64,000 nucleotides of DNA from Paenibacillus monticola (GTDB lineage: Bacteria > Bacillota > Bacilli > Paenibacillales > Paenibacillaceae). Of the stretch, positions 32,190 through 40,860 are shown in pieces. The notes under the pieces were generated by a model, which was given only the letters and a program-made list of their open reading frames with translations, did no database searches and had not been told where the DNA came from. The translations under genes were made by a program, and so were the position numbers. The stretch covers positions 1 through 64,000 of the forward strand of contig NZ_WJXB01000015.1 in the NCBI RefSeq assembly GCF_009664975.1, in the 5' to 3' direction. Within the stretch, counting starts at the first letter, position 1, and every line of letters begins with the position of its first letter.

Positions 32190-35100
32190 ATATGCAGCTG
32201 CGCACTATTACCGTTCAACTTGCCCTAACTCCATATGGGGATGCACTGATCTTTGGAACCAATAACGGACACGAAGCTGTGCCTGGCCTTTATCTCAAGC
32301 AGCGGCTATTCGCCTGGCATGAGGACTCTTTTTACGGTACTGAGCTAACCGTTCAGAATGCCGAAGGGGTAGAACTCATCATTCTTCCCGCAGAGCAGGT
32401 GATTCCTTTCTTCTCAGCACGCAAGCTGCTGACGCATATCGATTGGAACTGGGAGGGCTCAGCCGCTCAATTGATGGAGCTGGCACCGTTGCTGAGCGCA
32501 TCCCTTGAAGAGAAACTATATATTCCGAGCTTCACCGCCCATCAGGCAGGCAAGCTGCAATGGACTTGGGATGAAGAAGTCCTCCGACTGGCGGCGGAAG
32601 CCAGTGCGCAAGCGCAAGCTGCACACTTAGAGCTTAGCCTGAATAGCAGCTTTGCAGACGGCCTGCAGGCGGCATTCTCTGCGGCTGTGTTTCAGCGGCA
32701 TTATGGAACAGAAGCCGAGACCGGCGATCTACGCAGCGAGTATCCGCTGCTATTCGAGCGCAGTGGGGCGGCAGGTATGGATGCCGCTTCCTGGCTTATG
32801 GCGATCGGCTGGAAGGCCGACACCGCGCCCTTCCGGCCCGCGCTGCAGCTGCTGGAGCCGGACGCGGATGCGGACGACTCGCATTGGCGGCTGCAGCTGC
32901 TGCTTCAGGACAAGCGCGATGCCTCCGCGCTTGTTCCGGTAAGGCTCGCCGATGACGGCGAGCCTCATGGCTTGTGGCCGACAGCATGGTCGGCCCACGT
33001 GCACGAGCGCGCCGCAGGCTGGCTTACGCGCCTGCGGGCAAGCATGCCGACCGAGCGCTTCGCGCCGGGCGGCGATGTGCTGGCCGAACCGCTGAGCGAT
33101 GAAATCGCCTGGCGGTTCTTGACCGTGGACAGCCAGCTGCTGCTGGAAGCTGGCTGGCAAGTGCTGCTTCCGGCGTGGTGGGAGGCCGCCAGCCGGAAGA
33201 AACCGCGCCTGCGCGCCAAGGTCAGCTCCGGCGAAGGCAGTCGGGGTGGCCAGTCCCTATTCGGGCTGGATTCGCTGATCGACTTCGATTGGCGCATCTC
33301 CATCGGAGACGCTGACCTCTCCGAGGCAGAGTTCGCCGAACTCGTGGCCCGTGGACAACGACTCGTTCGGTTCAGAGGCCAATGGGTCCCGCTTGATCCC
33401 GCCCTGCTGGCTCAGATTCAAAGAGCCATGGCCGGCATGGACAAGTCGCAAGGCTTGTCCTTTCAGGATATTCTACAGCTGCATCTACTAGGCAGCGTTG
33501 ATAAGGCCCAGAACGACAATGCCTCCGAGGAACAGCTTCTGGAGGATGCGACGCGCGTCCGTCTTGAGGTAGAACTGAATGAGCATTTAATCGGGCTCAT
33601 CGCCCAGCTCGGTCAACGCTCCCAGTGGCCGAAGCCGGCAGTACCCGCCAGTTTACAGGCAGAGCTGCGGCCTTATCAGCATGAAGGGTATGCCTGGCTT
33701 GCTTTTCTGCGCCGCTTTGGTCTAGGCGCTTGTCTCGCGGATGATATGGGACTCGGCAAAACCGTCCAGCTGATCGCTTACCTGCTCCACCTAAAAGACC
33801 AGTCAGACATAGATCCGGCGCAGCGTGAGGCGGCGATACGTTCACATAGCGCTCCACCGGAATGGCCTTCACTGATCATCTGCCCTACCTCAGTGCTTGG
33901 CAACTGGGAGAAGGAATTGCAGCGCTTCGCCCCATCCCTGAACGTTATGCTCCACTATGGAAGCAGACGCCTCGATGCGGGCTTCTTCTATGGAGCCGCT
34001 GCGCAGGCCGATGTCGTCCTGACGTCTTATTCCACCGCAACGCTGGATCAGGAGCTGCTGAAAGAATTCACCTGGGCAACCGTATGCCTGGATGAAGCAC
34101 AGAACATCAAGAATGCTCAGACCAAGCAGTCGGCCGCAGTGCGCAGCTTCCCGGCTCTACACCGGATTGCGCTGACGGGAACGCCTATCGAGAACCGGCT
34201 CTCGGAGCTGTGGTCGATCTACGACTTCATAACGCCGGGTTACCTAGGCAGCTCCAGAGCTTTTAATGAACGTTTCAGCAATGCCATTGAGAAGGAACAT
34301 GATGTTAAACGTACAGAAGATCTACAAAGGTTAGTCAAACCGTTTATGCTGCGCCGCAAGAAAAAAGATCCAGCGATTCAGCTGGACCTGCCGGAGAAGA
34401 ACGAGATGAAGACCTATATTCATCTGACGGCGGAGCAAGCTGCTCTTTATGATCAGACCGTGAACGGACTCATGGAACGTATGCAGAAGCTGGAAGGCAT
34501 TGAACGCAAAGGAGCGATTCTAGCTGCATTGACCGGACTTAAACAGCTATGCGATCATCCGATGCTGCTCACGAAAGAAGCTCTTCCCGATACAGATGCC
34601 GAGAATAGACTCGACACCAGTGCGCTGATCGACCGTTCGGCCAAGCTAGAGCGACTACTGGCTATGGTGCGGGAGCTGCGCGAGGAGAACGAGCGCTGTC
34701 TTATTTTCACCCAATATATCGGTATGGGCAAAATGCTGCAGGCCGTCCTGCAGGAAGAACTTCAAGAACCGGTGCTATATTTGAACGGCAGCTCCTCCAA
34801 GGCCGCACGTGATCAGATGATTGAACGGTTCCAGGCCCCTTTCCCGTCTGCTGCGGAATCACTGCTGCCGTCTAAGGACTCAGCCTCCGACCAGCCGAAT
34901 GTGTTTATCCTTTCCCTTAAGGCGGGCGGGGTCGGTCTGAATCTGACAGCAGCCAACCATGTCTTCCATTTCGACCGCTGGTGGAATCCGGCCGTCGAGA
35001 ATCAGGCTACAGACCGCGCTTACCGCATGGGCCAGACCCGTGATGTACAGGTGCATAAGTTCATCTCGCTCGGTACACTGGAGGAACGAATTGATGAGAT

Positions 35101-35221
35101 GCTGGAGAGCAAACAACAGCTCAGCGAAAATGTCATCGCCACCTCCGAGGGCTGGATTACCGAGTTGTCCACTGATGCGCTGAAAGATCTATTTACACTG
35201 CGGCGCGAGTGGATGGGGTAA
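32186..35221 (+). CDS. SNF2-family helicase (YwqA-like)
   Basis: The 1011-residue ATPase has a bacterial SNF2-associated region (about 290-430, LLPAWWEAASRKKPRLRAKV through WVPLDPALLAQIQ) and the two SNF2 helicase lobes: ADDMGLGKTVQLIAYL (motif I), CLDEAQNIKN (II), LTGTPIENRL (III) and LSLKAGGVGLNLTAANHVFHFDRWWNPAVENQATDRAYRMGQ (V-VI; quoted here only as overall location near residue 910-950). Confidence 0.5.
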   Translation: MNMQLRTITVQLALTPYGDALIFGTNNGHEAVPGLYLKQRLFAWHEDSFYGTELTVQNAEGVELIILPAEQVIPFFSARKLLTHIDWNWEGSAAQLMELAPLLSASLEEKLYIPSFTAHQAGKLQWTWDEEVLRLAAEASAQAQAAHLELSLNSSFADGLQAAFSAAVFQRHYGTEAETGDLRSEYPLLFERSGAAGMDAASWLMAIGWKADTAPFRPALQLLEPDADADDSHWRLQLLLQDKRDASALVPVRLADDGEPHGLWPTAWSAHVHERAAGWLTRLRASMPTERFAPGGDVLAEPLSDEIAWRFLTVDSQLLLEAGWQVLLPAWWEAASRKKPRLRAKVSSGEGSRGGQSLFGLDSLIDFDWRISIGDADLSEAEFAELVARGQRLVRFRGQWVPLDPALLAQIQRAMAGMDKSQGLSFQDILQLHLLGSVDKAQNDNASEEQLLEDATRVRLEVELNEHLIGLIAQLGQRSQWPKPAVPASLQAELRPYQHEGYAWLAFLRRFGLGACLADDMGLGKTVQLIAYLLHLKDQSDIDPAQREAAIRSHSAPPEWPSLIICPTSVLGNWEKELQRFAPSLNVMLHYGSRRLDAGFFYGAAAQADVVLTSYSTATLDQELLKEFTWATVCLDEAQNIKNAQTKQSAAVRSFPALHRIALTGTPIENRLSELWSIYDFITPGYLGSSRAFNERFSNAIEKEHDVKRTEDLQRLVKPFMLRRKKKDPAIQLDLPEKNEMKTYIHLTAEQAALYDQTVNGLMERMQKLEGIERKGAILAALTGLKQLCDHPMLLTKEALPDTDAENRLDTSALIDRSAKLERLLAMVRELREENERCLIFTQYIGMGKMLQAVLQEELQEPVLYLNGSSSKAARDQMIERFQAPFPSAAESLLPSKDSASDQPNVFILSLKAGGVGLNLTAANHVFHFDRWWNPAVENQATDRAYRMGQTRDVQVHKFISLGTLEERIDEMLESKQQLSENVIATSEGWITELSTDALKDLFTLRREWMG
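32760..33290 (+). other. GC-rich patch inside the SNF2 gene
   Basis: About 530 bp of the coding sequence, roughly codons 190-370, is visibly richer in G and C than the rest of the window, with third codon positions almost all G or C. The reading frame is intact. The patch ends near the associated-domain region. Flanking parts of the same gene return to the usual composition. Confidence 0.55.
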
Positions 35222-35271
35222 TCCCTTTCATCCAAATTTCGTACGCTCAAATTCGTAAAAGGAGCAAACTT

Positions 35272-36153
35272 ATGAATACCCTAAAAGAAACGCCCAAAGT
35301 AGAAGGCCGTAACGTAATCAGCATCCTTGAAACCATAGATGTACAGAGTGGTGAGCGTACGGTTTTGGCCACATTTGATTCCCTGATTGAGGCTCCAAAC
35401 TGGACTCGTGATGGTAGAAATCTTATTTATAATAGTCTCGGCCGGATCTATTCCTTTGACCTTGCCACTAAAGAGAGTGTGGTCATCGAGTCGGCCTATG
35501 TCGATCATTGCAACAACGACCATGTACTATCTCCCGACAATGCTCACCTTGCGGTAAGCCATCACACGCAAGAGGATGGACAGTCCCGGATTTATGTCTT
35601 CCCTCTGGAGGGTGGCAACCCAACCCTGATTACACCTCTGGCCCCTAGTTATCTTCACGGATGGTCGCCGGATGGCAGCAATTTGGCTTATTGTGCCGAG
35701 CGGAATGGCCAGTATGACATCTACACTATTCCTGTAAACGGCGGCGTTGAGGTTCAAATGACTGATACTCCCGGGTTGGATGACGGTCCAGAATACACAC
35801 CAGATGGACAGCATATCTGGTTCAATTCCGTGCGTACAGGACTTATGCAGGTATGGCGGATGAACGCTGACGGCAGCGAACCGACGCAGATGACCTTTGA
35901 TGAGAGCAACAACTGGTTCCCGCATGTATCTCCCGATAGTGAAAGCGTGGTTTATATCTCTTATCGAAAAGGGGACGTTGCTCCAGGCGACCACCCTGCG
36001 AATAAGAACGTTGAAGTGCGGGTGATGTCTAGTCATGGCGGTGAGTTTCGTACAATAGTGAAACTGTTCGGAGGACAGGGGACACTTAATGTGAATTCTT
36101 GGTCGCCTGACAGTATGCAATTGGCCTTTGTGAGCTATCAGCTAAAAGATTAA
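35272..36153 (+). CDS. TolB-like beta-propeller protein
   Basis: The 293-residue protein consists of PD40/WD40-like beta-propeller repeats: WTRDGRNLIY, LSPDNAHLAVS, WSPDGSNLAYC, YTPDGQHIWF, VSPDSESVVYIS and WSPDSMQLAFVS, spaced about 45 residues apart, so about six blades. No signal peptide is seen, so it is cytoplasmic. This resembles the propeller of TolB and of S9 peptidases but without a hydrolase domain. Start 35272 (MNTLKETP) follows AAGGAG. It lies 50 bp after the SNF2 gene, and the pair may be co-transcribed. Role unknown. Confidence 0.85.
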   Translation: MNTLKETPKVEGRNVISILETIDVQSGERTVLATFDSLIEAPNWTRDGRNLIYNSLGRIYSFDLATKESVVIESAYVDHCNNDHVLSPDNAHLAVSHHTQEDGQSRIYVFPLEGGNPTLITPLAPSYLHGWSPDGSNLAYCAERNGQYDIYTIPVNGGVEVQMTDTPGLDDGPEYTPDGQHIWFNSVRTGLMQVWRMNADGSEPTQMTFDESNNWFPHVSPDSESVVYISYRKGDVAPGDHPANKNVEVRVMSSHGGEFRTIVKLFGGQGTLNVNSWSPDSMQLAFVSYQLKD

Positions 36154-36197
36154 TCAACCGCATAACCCATCCACCCAAGTGGAAATTCAACAAAAAG

Positions 36198-36234
36198 AAG
36201 CTGCAAGCAGCCATTAGGCTTACTTGCAGCTTTT
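36198..36234. terminator. Convergent terminator between propeller gene and tgl
   Basis: AAGCTGCAAG (36198-36207) pairs with CTTGCAGCTT (36223-36232), flanked by AAAAAG and TTTTAA. It overlaps the tgl stop codon and serves both genes. Confidence 0.8.
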
Positions 36235-36958
36235 AATCGATATAGGTTCGTACCCCTATCCTGGAGAATATCGTATACTTCGCACTCCTGTTATTCTCAA
36301 TAGGCGGGTCCAGTCTTGTAGATAAGCTACGAATATACTCAAAATCCGGGTGCAGTGCCTCATCTGTAAAATAGGCAGAGGTTCTGCTGCCGGGTATCCT
36401 TTCTTCATTAAGAGAATCAATGATTCCCTGCGCCGTTGTGATCCCTATCCCATGTCCATAGAACAGATCATTGCCAAGTATAATCGCATTCTCGCCCTGC
36501 CACTCCGGCTTACTCGGCGCATGATCCGGGTTCTTGAAATAGACAACATCCCCTAAAGAAATCTCCGGCTTGCTATATGTAGCAATTAACCGCAGGTTGC
36601 TGTCATAGTTCCAATCCCATAAGAACAGATCTCTGAAATGCGTATTAAATGCCCGCTCACCAATGGATTCGATTGTGGCCCTATATAACACGACTACCAT
36701 TGCCGTAGCGCATTCAAAAGCATATAGATGCCCGTTCTGATAAATATCGAGCACACCCACCGAGGGCAGAACATCATTATTCAGCTGGAGTCCTCCATTA
36801 TTCGTACGTGTCCAAAACCGCGGATTACCACGAGAGCCCTTGAACGTTGCAAAGTCCGCATCGCTGGCATTCAAAGCCTTCGCCGATTCCATAATGTTGT
36901 TTCTCATATATTGCTCGAAATTCTGCGCTTCGGGTGAAGGATAATAATACGCCACCAT
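36233..36958 (-). CDS. tgl: Spore-coat protein-glutamine gamma-glutamyltransferase (Tgl)
   Basis: This 241-residue transglutaminase cross-links spore-coat proteins through glutamine-lysine bonds. The catalytic Cys is in YAFECATAMVVVLY near residue 110, matching Bacillus Tgl, with the conserved LFLWDWNYDSNLRL and YFKNPDHAP segments; Bacillus Tgl is 245 residues. It is made late in the mother cell in Bacillus, under SigK and GerE; no such promoter can be defined here. It marks the host as a spore-former. Confidence 0.93.
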   Translation of the reverse strand: MVAYYYPSPEAQNFEQYMRNNIMESAKALNASDADFATFKGSRGNPRFWTRTNNGGLQLNNDVLPSVGVLDIYQNGHLYAFECATAMVVVLYRATIESIGERAFNTHFRDLFLWDWNYDSNLRLIATYSKPEISLGDVVYFKNPDHAPSKPEWQGENAIILGNDLFYGHGIGITTAQGIIDSLNEERIPGSRTSAYFTDEALHPDFEYIRSLSTRLDPPIENNRSAKYTIFSRIGVRTYID

Positions 36959-37188
36959 ACTTACCCCCTTTTTTAAAGTTATCTACTTTAAATATAGGTT
37001 ATTGTACGTGTCAGATCCTCTGTTGGTGCAGAACGAAAAATAATATACGAGGTGAACGCATATGGAGTCGTCTATCAAAAAAAGGAGTTCTATATACATC
37101 TTTTTTTTGATTTAATTACATATTTTGTGATTTTATATATAATCTAAGAAACGTGTGAAGAATGAAAATGAATGTGAAATTAGTTTGC

Positions 37189-37365
37189 TTATTTATTTCG
37201 ATCTTTATGTTTATGTCTGGGACACGGATATAAACCCGTCCTTCTCCAAAGGTTAATCAGCAGATAAACAACACCTGTCAGCAGCATGAGCAGCAATACC
37301 TTGTGCTTCAGCAAATGCTTGTACGCCAGCCGAACCCTACTCAAAAACAAAGGGTGTCCCAGCAT
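37189..37365 (-). CDS. Possible 58-residue membrane ORF or gene fragment
   Basis: A leftward ATG ORF encodes 58 residues: a basic amphipathic start, a hydrophobic core (KVLLLMLLTGVVYLLINLW), then a basic tail with Cys. No ribosome binding site is visible, and the start overlaps the hairpin at 37352-37390. It may be the end of a lost gene. I do not recognise it. Confidence 0.2.
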   Translation of the reverse strand: MLGHPLFLSRVRLAYKHLLKHKVLLLMLLTGVVYLLINLWRRTGLYPCPRHKHKDRNK

Positions 37366-37390
37366 CCATTTCTATGGCTGCGGGACACCC
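37352..37390. terminator. Second GGGTGTCC-type hairpin
   Basis: GGGTGTCCC (37352-37360) pairs with GGGACACCC (37382-37390); the inner loop has CCATTTCTATGG. The flank leftward is TTTGTTTTTG, so it would stop leftward transcription. It shares arms and core with the hairpin at 3264-3304, a possible dispersed repeat. Confidence 0.5.
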
Positions 37391-37500
37391 TCAACATACT
37401 AATTAAGGCAATAACATTACTTGTTTTACCGATAAATCTGATTAAGGATATAAGCATCAAAAGTAGAACCCCTGGATAATAGAATAATACTCCAGAAGAG

Positions 37501-37770
37501 GTGATAGCCGTGACCGAGCGTCAGCGTTAGCAGAAATCCATTACCGACATTGTTGAAGAACTGAACCTACCTAAAGGGATATTGAAAAAGTGATCGAAAA
37601 AGCACCGTTACCGGCTTTTAAAGCGCATTGAACATCACTTTTACGACAACGATACAATTTACGGCAGCCCAAAATTCACAAAGAAATTGCAGGAAGAAGG
37701 AATCGTTCCACAGCATTCTTAAACGAGAACTCGTCTTAATGAAGTCTACATCGTCATTACCACCTATTAA
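37501..37770 (+). pseudogene. Degraded IS3-family transposase remnant
   Basis: One reading frame, broken by several stops, encodes ITDIVEELNLPKGILKK, then SKKHRYRLLKRIEHHF and NDTIYGSPKFTKKLQEEG, and later LNEVYIVITTY. These match the IS3-family OrfB pattern (helix, then YGSPRI..LRKRG, then PNEVW.TDITY). The catalytic DDE motif and ends of the element are not preserved. It is clearly inactive. Confidence 0.7.
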
Positions 37771-37873
37771 AGTTATTTACTAGACAGCATCGACAACTCT
37801 TCTATTAAACAGACATCAAACATTCACTATAGTGAGGAAGCATACTGTTGATATTTATCAACTTTCACAGTGA

Positions 37874-38932
37874 TTATTGGTCTGCTTGAGAGAACATAAG
37901 ATATCTCCCACCGATCATTTGATAATCAAATACTTCCGGTGCTTGTGGCTTTCCATCCTTATTATATACGGTTACCTGTTTATCTGTGATAAACAGCTCT
38001 CCCAACAGATCTTCATCAGAACAGGCATAGATCAGCATGCCCCCTATCTGATCGCCAACCTGGACGGTGGGGTCAGCAAGCAAAATAACGTTATCGTAAA
38101 TCCCTATAGGTACAAGATAAGAACTAGTTATAGAATTAGGAATTCGTTCGGGTAGCACGGCCTTTAGCCGTTTCGACAACTCCGGTTCAGCTACGTATCT
38201 CTTCGCTTTAAGATCAATATAGCCAGTTTCCGGACCCGTTATCGTATATAGACGATTCTTAGTCAGAATAGATGTCTGCGGAGCCGCTCCTCGGTCCCCG
38301 AAACCCAGCTCCTGAACGGGGAAACTAACTACGCTAGACTCTTTATTCAGAGTATCGAAAGTGAGGATAATAACAGTGCCATCTATTTCGGGTTGAGTAC
38401 CGTAAGCGGTGAAGAGCAGACGGATCTTATCGTTCTTCTGAATATCTCCATTAGCTAGATAGGTGTGTTTTCCCTGAAATTCGGCAATCTCATTGAGATC
38501 TAAGGAATAGGTTTCCCCTTTATATGGAATCTCGAACACAGATTGCTTTTCTCCATACTTTTCAACTATTGAAATCCCATTTAGAAAATAACGGTAACCG
38601 CCGTCTACGGGCGGGTTGGTTATTTTTTCTATATTGTAATGGGAGGGCTTCCCCAAAATCTCTATCCGGTCGTTCACAACAATGGAATCTCCCATCCAAC
38701 TGAGTGGAAGTATGTTTTCTATCGGGTCATTAATCTCAGAGAATTTATACAATTCGTTTTGTACACTTAATTCAGCTTGTTTCAAATTCCAAGAACCCCA
38801 CTTTGCAACGGACATCTGATTGTACGCGATAAAAGGAATATCCAAATCATTGGCTACATTGTTCGTACATGATGGTAGTATCCAGAGTATTGCCGATAAA
38901 GAAAATGCAATACAGATTCGCTTAACACGCAT
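37874..38932 (-). CDS. Lipoprotein of unknown function
   Basis: The 352-residue protein has a lipoprotein signal (ILPSC, lipid Cys near residue 22). The mature part is beta-rich, with repeated hydrophobic-Gly-Asp segments, and may fold as a propeller-like surface protein, but I do not recognise the family. It is leftward after the amidase gene but separated from it by a strong terminator, so it has its own transcript. Start is supported by GGAGGAGAG shortly upstream. Confidence 0.75.
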   Translation of the reverse strand: MRVKRICIAFSLSAILWILPSCTNNVANDLDIPFIAYNQMSVAKWGSWNLKQAELSVQNELYKFSEINDPIENILPLSWMGDSIVVNDRIEILGKPSHYNIEKITNPPVDGGYRYFLNGISIVEKYGEKQSVFEIPYKGETYSLDLNEIAEFQGKHTYLANGDIQKNDKIRLLFTAYGTQPEIDGTVIILTFDTLNKESSVVSFPVQELGFGDRGAAPQTSILTKNRLYTITGPETGYIDLKAKRYVAEPELSKRLKAVLPERIPNSITSSYLVPIGIYDNVILLADPTVQVGDQIGGMLIYACSDEDLLGELFITDKQVTVYNKDGKPQAPEVFDYQMIGGRYLMFSQADQ

Positions 38933-38960
38933 ATGTTCTCTCCTCCTCCGAGATTACGCT

Positions 38961-39006
38961 AAAAAATAATACTACCTGAAATGAAAAATTCAGGCAGTAT
39001 TATTAA
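38961..39006 (-). terminator. Terminator of the amidase gene
   Basis: AATAATACTACCTGAA (38965-38980) pairs with TTCAGGCAGTATTATT (38989-39004) apart from one mismatch; leftward it runs into TTTTTT. It separates the amidase and lipoprotein genes. Confidence 0.85.
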
Positions 39007-39030
39007 TAGCCTTTCAGTTTACTCTATTCA

Positions 39031-40170
39031 TTATATTGCAGGCGCATAAAAAGTATTAGTAGAATCAAAACTGGCGAACGAGGCCTTTAATCGGTCATTA
39101 GTGTGCGCACTATATTGCATCGTGACAGTATCGTTCGCGACTACGAATAACACATGAGAATAGCCTGACATGGCGATGAAGCCGCCAGCTGCTGTAGTGC
39201 TTTTAGTAGCCACTTTGAAGTAGCCTTTCTTAAGCATATATTGTCTGAGTCCATTGCTGATGCTGTAGCCGGTATTTACCCATGCAGTGCTTTCTGGCTT
39301 CCACTCACTGTCGGTAGGAACTCCTCCCGCATAAATAGATTGGGAAACATAATTCGCGCAATCTACACCCCCACTCTCGGTGTGGAATGCATATTTCTTA
39401 TTCCAGTAGCTGGTGTTATATCCTCCTCCAGATACCTCAGAGGTATATGTATTAGCATAATCTCTGGCAGCAATTCTGTTGTAGGATACTGCGGCAAGAG
39501 CTGATTTTAGCTCGGGAGTAGTGTTCAGCAACACTCGTGCCTCACTGACCAGTTCTTGTTTTCCTTCCGTGTTTAGCTGCTCTTCCGTTTGAGGTTTGAA
39601 ATATTCGGCAGGAATATAATCGATATAATTCTGGAATTCCAGAGTGGAGTTATCGTAATTCACTTCACCATTGATAATCTCAGCTGTTAAACGAAAAGAA
39701 TCGTTCTGGTCCGTGGAGGCTCCAATGTATTCCTGAAGCTCACTTATTTTTTCATCCAGAATACTGCTAGAAACTTCAACCATGGCTGGATTCACACTTC
39801 TTGATTGTTTGAAAGTTTCCATTTGCTGAGTCATCCCTTGAACATAGGGCAATTGTTTAACCGATGGGGCTCTCAGCGTCTTAGTCAATGAAATGTCGAC
39901 ATTAGCAACTAGTGTATTACTGGCAATATCCAAGTTAGTTATATTGCTATGGATACTATTAATAGTATAGTAAGAGTCATAGGCCTCTTTCACATAGTTT
40001 TCTACAAATTGCCTGATTTCCATGGATTCCGCATTTTTTTCAATAGATGTTAATACGTCGTTTGCAGATTCTGAATTGACCTTTACATATTCGGTACTTT
40101 CGCTGGCAAAAGCAATGGATGAGCCTAGCGTTAATACAGCCAATAGAGTTATTGCTGTTTTCTTCAACAT
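39031..40170 (-). CDS. Secreted protein with amidase_6-type (PF12671) domain
   Basis: A 379-residue exported protein with a clear signal peptide (about 1-23, SIAFASE). The N-terminal half (about 25-220) has no recognisable domain. The C-terminal part (about 225-379) starts YNRIAARDYANTY and has GGVDCANYVSQSIYAGG, the conserved Cys motif of putative amidase domain proteins (NlpC/P60-like), and SHVLFVV, which likely gives the active-site His. It should cut or bind peptide links in the cell wall. A 20-bp palindrome lies just before the gene. Confidence 0.82.
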   Translation of the reverse strand: MLKKTAITLLAVLTLGSSIAFASESTEYVKVNSESANDVLTSIEKNAESMEIRQFVENYVKEAYDSYYTINSIHSNITNLDIASNTLVANVDISLTKTLRAPSVKQLPYVQGMTQQMETFKQSRSVNPAMVEVSSSILDEKISELQEYIGASTDQNDSFRLTAEIINGEVNYDNSTLEFQNYIDYIPAEYFKPQTEEQLNTEGKQELVSEARVLLNTTPELKSALAAVSYNRIAARDYANTYTSEVSGGGYNTSYWNKKYAFHTESGGVDCANYVSQSIYAGGVPTDSEWKPESTAWVNTGYSISNGLRQYMLKKGYFKVATKSTTAAGGFIAMSGYSHVLFVVANDTVTMQYSAHTNDRLKASFASFDSTNTFYAPAI

Positions 40171-40239
40171 TCTTCTTTTCTCCTCTTATACAGTAAATTC
40201 AATATATATTTATGTTAATATTATGTAAATATGTATATA

Positions 40240-40259
40240 TATATTGTATTTACAATATA
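40240..40259. promoter_or_regulatory. 20-bp palindrome upstream of the amidase gene
   Basis: TATATTGTATTTACAATATA is exactly self-complementary apart from the central TT. It lies 70 bp before the amidase start codon, in a likely operator position. The protein that binds is unknown. Confidence 0.4.
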
Positions 40260-40790
40260 ATCTCATCAAGATAGATAGGTCAATATATTTTTTGAAATAA
40301 TTGTAAAATTCTCAAATTTTAATAGTTTTGAAATCGATGGGTGCTGTTGTGTTATTAAAATAAATTTCATAATCCAAAATCTTACTAGGCTTAAGATTTT
40401 GGAATGTCAATCAGACAGTATCTGCCAGATATTCGGGACACTGTCGCTATCAAGAGCATCTTCTTCATTTACAAATATCCCTTCTTTTTTAAATATAAAT
40501 AAATATTAACATATTATTACAAAATATTTCCTTATTTCTGTGAATATTTGGTTAACATCCACCGTCTTATAAAGCTTTATGATTAAAAGAACCCAAATTA
40601 TATCCGATTCCACTCGAGGTATTTGACATTTCCAGACCAGCCTGTACGCTATCCTCACCGTCTCCGGCAGGGAGCGCAAATCCGAATTGTTTACACTCAG
40701 TCTCGCTTTCCTAACCTGATGAACCGCAGCATAAGGAAAGAGACCATCGACTGAATATAGAGCAACTCCAAAACAGCCCTTAAAGGAGCA

Positions 40791-40827
40791 CAAAAAATCC
40801 CCATCAGTGATTTGAACTGATGGGGAT
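40791..40827 (-). terminator. Terminator after the PucR-type gene
   Basis: ATCCCCATCAGT (40797-40808) pairs with ACTGATGGGGAT (40816-40827), perfect 12-bp stem, followed leftward by TTTTTTG. Confidence 0.85.
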
Positions 40828-40860
40828 GTAATTGCATCTATAACGTAGTAGCCCTTCCGC

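Larger units (their letters stand above)
36959..37873. other. Gene-poor stretch with remnants
   Basis: About 915 bp with no intact gene. From left to right it holds a 17-codon ORF at 37062-37115 behind GAGGTG, a possible small membrane ORF on the minus strand (37189-37365), a terminator-like hairpin (37352-37390) and a decayed IS3-type transposase (37501-37770). The rest is AT-rich without recognised sequence. Confidence 0.75.
40171..40860. other. AT-rich gene-free stretch
   Basis: These 690 bp hold the amidase promoter region with a 20-bp palindrome (40240-40259), a 12-bp stem hairpin (40373-40403: TCCAAAATCTTA/TAAGATTTTGGA) and the PucR terminator. A 122-codon leftward frame runs through it but lacks a ribosome binding site and overlaps the terminator. 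A minus-strand segment near 40580-40700 reads like a protein C terminus in one frame, perhaps a fragment. Confidence 0.6.

Noticed and set aside
30555..35221. SWIM-SNF2 pair as a novel defence module
   Set aside because: The same pair occurs as ywqB-ywqA in Bacillus, so it is ordinary chromosomal content.
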